Of a stretch of DNA of 10,262 bases, positions 6,371-10,262 are shown piece after piece. Position 1 is the first letter of the stretch; the number at the start of each line of letters is the position of its first letter. The notes beneath the pieces were generated by a model that made no database searches, was not told the DNA's origin, and saw only the letters and a list, made by a program, of their open reading frames with translations. The translations under genes and the position numbers were made by a program. This stretch comes from Candidatus Poseidoniales archaeon (GTDB lineage Archaea; Thermoplasmatota; Poseidoniia; Poseidoniales; Poseidoniaceae), in NCBI GenBank assembly GCA_009887135.1, contig QXYA01000035.1, forward strand, positions 1 through 10,262, in the 5' to 3' direction.

Positions 6371-7645
6371 ATGACGCTCGGCGCTGCAAATTCAGGCTCT
6401 AACCATAGCCAATCCTCTGGTAATGACCGAGCTGCGCTTGAAGGCATGCTCAAAGGATATCCAATCGAGCAACTCGTCGAAGAGGTCCTCATCGCTTGGG
6501 ATGAATTGGGACGGCGAAATGAAGAGGTTGTAACCATCAAACAACGCCTCCGTGTTCTAGAACTCGATCTGGCCGAGCGTGAAGATGAAGTCGCACCTGA
6601 AATTCAACGCTTACATCAAGCAGACGAGCAGTTGAAAGAATCAGATGCTCGAATCGTCCATCTTGAACGATTACTCAATGACAGTCGAGCAGAACTTGAT
6701 GCTCAAGCATCATCACTTTCCAAGGAACAACAAGATTCGCTCCATGAAGAAGTTGCTCAACTGCGAGATCTCAGTGTGTCTCAAGATGATGTGATTTCTG
6801 AGATGGAAGGACGAATGGGTTTGATGGTTGATGCTTTGGAAAAAGCAGCAGATGCTGGACTCACATCTGTTACTGCAGACGAAGTTCGCTCTCTGAAGAA
6901 CAGACTTGACGAACAGACCGCACATTACGAAGCAGAAGTTGCTGCAAATAATGCCCTTGAAGAAGAACGACAGCGATTGAGAGATATCGCAGATCGTATG
7001 CGGGGATTACTCGATGCTCGGGACCAACGATTAGCAGATTTAGAAGAACAACTCGAGCGAGTTATGCAAGGTCCACGTTCTGTTTCTGCAGAACATGATT
7101 ATTTGGTTGAACAAATCGAAGAGATGAAGCGTCGTCTGCTTGAAAGAAACCGTGAATATGAATCTCTACGACGTCGTGAACGCCGACTCCACACGGATGT
7201 CTTTGAACGCGATGAGCGTATCCAACAAATGTCGCTCACGATTACTGATCTTGAAGCAGCACTCACCGACCGTGTTGCTGAGATAAGAGAATTAGAATCA
7301 CAAAACCAAGTTGCTATGCAAGAAGTTGACAGTGTTCGCAGAGGCGAGCGTACTCGGGAAGTTGTGGGACGTGTCTTTGCAGATTCACTGTCATTGGTTC
7401 GTGGCCATGATGCTCGTGAAGCCAAGAGAGACGCTTATGCAAAGTCTCCTGATGTAAAGAGAACACTTTCGACACCATCTCCTGATGATATGCAACACCT
7501 CGCAGAGGGAGGGCGTGTCCAACTCGATGTTGATGAAGGCGATCTTCCGAGTGGAATGAATGTTGATGAAGCGAGACCCCCTTCGCCAGGTGGAAGCGGC
7601 GACCCTGTACTCTACGATGAAGAGTCAGAGAACGCTGATGAGTGA
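6371..7645 (+). CDS. Long cytosolic coiled-coil protein next to the MamK-like actin
   Basis: I do not recognise a named family. The 424 residues have a polar N-terminus (1-20) and a short conserved-looking helix (AALEGMLKGYPIEQLVEEVL, 21-40). Three long coiled-coil stretches rich in Glu, Arg, Leu and Gln follow (about 36-158, 168-232 and 241-330), with breaks near AADAGLTSVTAD (159-170) and MQGPRSVSAE (232-241). A strongly basic patch (KRRLLERN to RRRERR, 253-272) lies in the last coil. The C-terminus (about 358-424) is low-complexity, Pro/Ser-rich and acidic, ending YDEESENADE. No signal peptide or membrane segment is seen, so it should be cytosolic. It starts 92 bases after the MamK-like gene on the same strand, so a filament-associated or scaffold role is plausible, but this rests on position and shape only. 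It could instead be an SMC-like or unrelated structural protein. Its last 21 bases overlap the convergent GGGP synthase gene. Confidence 0.85.
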   Translation: MTLGAANSGSNHSQSSGNDRAALEGMLKGYPIEQLVEEVLIAWDELGRRNEEVVTIKQRLRVLELDLAEREDEVAPEIQRLHQADEQLKESDARIVHLERLLNDSRAELDAQASSLSKEQQDSLHEEVAQLRDLSVSQDDVISEMEGRMGLMVDALEKAADAGLTSVTADEVRSLKNRLDEQTAHYEAEVAANNALEEERQRLRDIADRMRGLLDARDQRLADLEEQLERVMQGPRSVSAEHDYLVEQIEEMKRRLLERNREYESLRRRERRLHTDVFERDERIQQMSLTITDLEAALTDRVAEIRELESQNQVAMQEVDSVRRGERTREVVGRVFADSLSLVRGHDAREAKRDAYAKSPDVKRTLSTPSPDDMQHLAEGGRVQLDVDEGDLPSGMNVDEARPPSPGGSGDPVLYDEESENADE

Positions 7646-8422
7646 GTGTAGTTGCTCTCTTAAGCTCTCGAGTGATTCGTGTTCTTCAGTAATTGTTCCT
7701 GTAACAATGTAATCTGCACCAGCGTTGGCTGCAGCTAAGAGTTGGTCTGAAGTTCGAATTCCTCCACCGACAATAAGTGTGCACTTGCTTGATGCTTTTG
7801 CAATCTGAATAAGTTCAACATTGACAGGATCTGATGCGCCTGAACCGGCTTCGAGATAAATTGTTGAAAATCCATACATTTCAGCCGTTTTACAATATGC
7901 TGATACTGCCTTCAAGTCATTTGATTGAATGAGATCGGCATCTCCTACTTCACCGACCTTTCCCCCTGGAGCACATACAATGTAACCAGTAGGAATCGGT
8001 TTGATTCCAAACTGATCGATAAGTGGGGCGCCAAGAAGTTGTTCTTCGATTAAGAATCGCCTTGAGCGGCTATTCATGAGCATCATGAAGAGAATCCCAT
8101 CAGCGCTACTCGACATTGCGTGCGCTCCTCCTGGGAAGAGAATTACAGGCACGTTCCACATCTCTTCATTTGCATCAGGATGTTGGCTTGCAGCAAAGAT
8201 TCGTAATTCTAAGGCCTCTTGAATGGCTTGACATGTTGCATGAACAAGGTCATTACCAGTATTGGTTGAACCCCCTACAAATATTGCTGATGTACCGCAT
8301 TCCACTGCGACTAATGCCCTGTTGGCTGCTACTTCTGGAGACTGTTTATCTGGATCAATAAGCGTAATGTGACTCGTTTTCCCATTTTGAGATGGGAGCA
8401 TAGGTGATTCATCGGTCCACAT
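7625..8422 (-). CDS. Geranylgeranylglyceryl phosphate synthase (GGGPS, PcrB-like family)
   Basis: Prenyltransferase that joins geranylgeranyl diphosphate to sn-glycerol-1-phosphate, the first committed step of archaeal ether lipid synthesis; Mg2+-dependent, soluble or at the membrane face. The 265 residues form a TIM-barrel with the family motifs in order: HITLIDPDK (18-26), IFVGGST (47-53), VILFPGG (93-99), PTGYIVCAPGGKVG (144-157), IYLEAGSGA (188-196, phosphate site), LIVGGGIRT (216-224) and GADYIVTGT (235-243). Length is normal for archaeal enzymes (about 230-260). The ATG at 8422 is supported by a GGTGAT site 4 bases upstream; a Met at codon 8 has no such site. The stop overlaps the end of the convergent coiled-coil gene by 21 bases. 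No clear TATA box is seen upstream, so it may be transcribed from beyond the SCO1-like remnant. Confidence 0.95.
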   Translation of the reverse strand: MWTDESPMLPSQNGKTSHITLIDPDKQSPEVAANRALVAVECGTSAIFVGGSTNTGNDLVHATCQAIQEALELRIFAASQHPDANEEMWNVPVILFPGGAHAMSSSADGILFMMLMNSRSRRFLIEEQLLGAPLIDQFGIKPIPTGYIVCAPGGKVGEVGDADLIQSNDLKAVSAYCKTAEMYGFSTIYLEAGSGASDPVNVELIQIAKASSKCTLIVGGGIRTSDQLLAAANAGADYIVTGTITEEHESLESLREQLHSLISVL

Positions 8423-8426
8423 TTAC

Positions 8427-8432
8427 ATCACC
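8427..8432 (-). promoter_or_regulatory. Shine-Dalgarno GGTGAT of the GGGP synthase gene
   Basis: On the minus strand GAGGGTGAT is followed by GTAA and the ATG at 8422, a spacing of 4 bases. This is the same arrangement as at the actin-like gene and it fixes the start. Confidence 0.6.
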
Positions 8433-8470
8433 CTCTGCTTACCTGTAGTCGACTCGGTTGGTAAAGGATT

Positions 8471-8665
8471 TCATTCCGATGTGAGTTTTCTGATGTCTGC
8501 GGCAACGTTATCTGAATTCCATTCTGACTCAAGCCATTGCACTCTGACGTTCCGATCTGAATCAATAAGAATTGCATGGACTGTTTGATTTGCTGAAACT
8601 TCTACAGAAGTACCAAAGGAAGCCCAGACCCATTTAGTATTGTTTCGGTTTTGTTTGGCAAGAGT
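8471..8665 (-). pseudogene. C-terminal remnant of a thioredoxin-fold (SCO1/redoxin-like) protein
   Basis: Between GGGP synthase and the ABC exporter the minus strand has a 64-codon open stretch that ends at a TGA (8471-8473) and reads like a real protein end: WVWASFGTSVEVSANQTVH, then AILIDSDRNVRVQWLESEW, then NVAADIRKL. The pattern of His, a hydrophobic strand, Ile-Asp, an acidic turn, a strand and a final helix matches the C-terminal half of SCO1/SenC and related thioredoxin-fold proteins. No ATG, GTG or TTG lies near its beginning, and an in-frame TGA (8666-8668) precedes it. An in-frame ATG at 8693-8695 would add only nine codons before that TGA. The N-terminal half with the redox cysteines is absent. 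It therefore looks like decay after deletion, possibly when the exporter gene came to lie next to it. The family call is from recognition only. Confidence 0.5.
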
Positions 8666-8693
8666 TCACAAACCCGAACCGATAGCGCCACTC

Positions 8694-10262
8694 ATGGAAA
8701 CAATTGAGAAACCTCTACGCAGTATTCTCAAGAGATCCGATGCTCCAAAAGGAAAAATTCGACTCGCTATACTTTGCTCTATTCTGAACAAAATTTGGGA
8801 TTTAGCGCCTCCTTTGTTAATCGGGGTTGCTGTTGACGTTGTCGTGAGAAAAGAAGATTCTTTGCTCGCTGATTGGGGTATTATAGATCCATGGAATCAG
8901 CTTCTTGTCCTCGCAGTTGCCACATTTTTAATATGGGGGCTGGAATCTCTCTTCGAATATTTTTACGCTATATTGTGGCGGAATTTAGCACAAACAGTTC
9001 AACATAATCTCCGCCTCGTTACCTTCGATCACGTCCAGCACCAGGCAATGTCATGGTTTGATGAACACCAAAAAGGAGACCTCCTCGCCGTTATGAACGA
9101 TGATGTTAACCAGTTAGAACGGTTTCTCGATAAAGGTGCAAATGATCTCTTACAAGTGACAACAACGGTAATTGTTGTTGGTTCTGTATTCCTCTTCTTG
9201 TCATGGGAGATCGCTCTCTTTGCTGTTCTTCCAATCCCAGTGATTCTATGGGGGTCGTTCCTCTATCAGAAAAAGCTCCAGTCACGTTACCAAGAGGTCC
9301 GTCATACTGCTGGGCAACTCAATGCCCTTCTCGAGAATGATCTGACTGGAATGGCAACTATTCAATCCTTCACCAGTGAGGAAAAAGAGTTGAAGCGTGT
9401 TGAAGCGCTCTCCGAGTCATACAGGGGTGCGAACAAATCCGCTATTCGCCTTTCAGCAGCATTTGTACCTCTGATTCGAATGGCAATTCTCGCTGGTTTT
9501 ACAGCCACTTTGCTTCTTGGCGGTAAACTAGCACTCGATGGAGTTCTTGCGGTTGGGGCATACTCGGTTTTAGTTTTCATGACTCAGCGTTTGTTATGGC
9601 CCCTTACACGTCTTGGTGAAACATTCGATCTCTACCAAAGAGCAATGGCATCTTCAGTTCGAATCCTCACCCTTTTGGAACGTCCAAGTTCAATTATAGA
9701 CGGAAATAAAGTACTCCGTAGAGATGATGCCCGCGTAGATTCCATTCTCTTCAAGAACGTTTCATTTGCTTATCCAGAACGAGAGGAATTGTTTACTGAT
9801 TTCAATATGAAAATTGAATCTGGAACCACTATTGGAGTTGTGGGGACTACTGGTTCTGGAAAAACAACATTGACACGATTTTTACTTCGTTTTGCTGAGC
9901 CATCACAAGGTGAAATCATATGGGGAGATCATTCAATTGCCGATTATACGCTTTCTTCACTAAGAGATTCTATCGCTTTAGTCTCTCAACATGTAACGCT
10001 CTTCCCGACAACCATTCGAGAAAATATTCGGTATGGTAAAGAGGATGCAACTGACAAAGAGACCGAAGATGCTGCTGTAATAGCAGAAGCATTTGATTTC
10101 ATAGAAGCACTTCCTAAAGGTTGGAATACATTAGTTGGTGAAGGAGGATATCGCTTATCTGGAGGGCAGAGGCAGCGGATTGCGATCGCTCGAGCGATTC
10201 TAAAAGATGCCCCTTTGCTTATTCTAGATGAGGCGACGTCCGCTGTTGATAATGAAACAGAA
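8694..10262 (+). CDS. ABC exporter, fused transmembrane and ATPase domains (C-terminus cut by window edge)
   Basis: Half-transporter of the MsbA/multidrug type, working as a dimer to export lipids, drugs or peptides; substrate not predictable. The 523 visible residues hold six hydrophobic segments (about 23-48, 68-96, 145-172, 174-190, 255-284 and 286-305), then an ATP-binding domain from about residue 345. Motifs: A-loop Tyr in FAYPE near 358, Walker A GTTGSGKT (384-391, Lys390), Q-loop Gln432 in LVSQHVTLFP, signature LSGGQ (488-492), Walker B LLILDE (508-513, Glu513) and D-loop SAVD (516-519). The cytoplasmic coupling region shows WFDEHQKGDLLAVMNDDVNQLE near 121-142, standard for this family. 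The switch His and about 60-80 residues lie beyond the window. The ATG at 8694 has no clear Shine-Dalgarno site; an in-frame TTG at 8655 is a possible but weaker start. Confidence 0.93.
   Translation, partial: METIEKPLRSILKRSDAPKGKIRLAILCSILNKIWDLAPPLLIGVAVDVVVRKEDSLLADWGIIDPWNQLLVLAVATFLIWGLESLFEYFYAILWRNLAQTVQHNLRLVTFDHVQHQAMSWFDEHQKGDLLAVMNDDVNQLERFLDKGANDLLQVTTTVIVVGSVFLFLSWEIALFAVLPIPVILWGSFLYQKKLQSRYQEVRHTAGQLNALLENDLTGMATIQSFTSEEKELKRVEALSESYRGANKSAIRLSAAFVPLIRMAILAGFTATLLLGGKLALDGVLAVGAYSVLVFMTQRLLWPLTRLGETFDLYQRAMASSVRILTLLERPSSIIDGNKVLRRDDARVDSILFKNVSFAYPEREELFTDFNMKIESGTTIGVVGTTGSGKTTLTRFLLRFAEPSQGEIIWGDHSIADYTLSSLRDSIALVSQHVTLFPTTIRENIRYGKEDATDKETEDAAVIAEAFDFIEALPKGWNTLVGEGGYRLSGGQRQRIAIARAILKDAPLLILDEATSAVDNETE

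Noticed and set aside
5999..6402. Plus-strand frame at 6010-6402 and minus-strand frame at 5999-6274 over the end of the actin-like gene
   Set aside because: Both overlap the conserved actin adenosine motif region in other frames and show no protein-like pattern of their own.
6713..7425. Minus-strand Ser/Arg-rich frames opposite the coiled-coil gene
   Set aside because: Their composition is what the reverse complement of Glu/Gln/Leu-rich coding produces. No start signals are present.
8666..8668. TGA read as selenocysteine to join MSGAIGSGL to the SCO1-like segment
   Set aside because: The joined protein would be only 74 residues, and the TGA does not fall in a CxxC-like redox motif. A decayed gene is simpler.
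1..10262. CRISPR arrays, tRNA or rRNA genes, insertion sequences, integrases, long direct repeats
   Set aside because: I looked on both strands and saw none. The short GATGATGATGA-type repeats are Asp/Glu-rich coding or start-site sequence.

Overview
The window reads as a chromosomal segment of a planktonic euryarchaeon. The gene content and style best fit Marine Group II (Candidatus Poseidoniales), although no rRNA or other decisive marker is present. Three things point to Archaea: the ribosomal protein LX (eL20) - prefoldin alpha - FtsY gene order, a geranylgeranylglyceryl phosphate synthase (the enzyme that sets the archaeal sn-glycerol-1-phosphate lipid backbone), and a TATA-like box placed about 27 bases upstream of a start codon, as expected for a leaderless archaeal mRNA. 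The group assignment is inference.

Layout. Positions 1-2223, minus strand: an information-processing operon of eL20/LX, prefoldin alpha with an unusual C-terminal tail, and FtsY (the SRP receptor, cut by the window edge at its extreme C-terminus). From 2320, divergent on the plus strand: a 951-residue secreted subtilisin-family (S8) protease with calcium-binding thrombospondin type 3-like repeats and a C-terminal membrane anchor. At 5274-6278: an actin-fold ATPase most like the magnetosome filament protein MamK. At 6371-7645: a long cytosolic coiled-coil protein with an acidic tail. At 7625-8422, minus strand: GGGP synthase, convergent with the coiled-coil gene and overlapping its end by 21 bases. 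At 8471-8665, minus strand: the C-terminal remnant of a thioredoxin-fold (SCO1-like) gene. From 8694, plus strand: an ABC exporter (fused membrane and ATPase domains) running off the right edge.

How the genes work together. The first operon joins protein synthesis, co-translational chaperoning and membrane targeting. The most interesting part is the pair at 5274-7645: a MamK-like actin that uses a C-ending, AAC-rich codon set suggestive of high expression, followed after 92 bases by a long coiled-coil protein without membrane segments. This could be an undescribed archaeal cytoskeletal filament and its partner. The protease, lipid enzyme and transporter are envelope functions that look independently transcribed.

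Several starts carry a GGTGAT-like Shine-Dalgarno sequence only 3-4 bases from the start codon, while eL20 appears leaderless. I see no tRNA, rRNA, CRISPR, insertion sequence or integrase.
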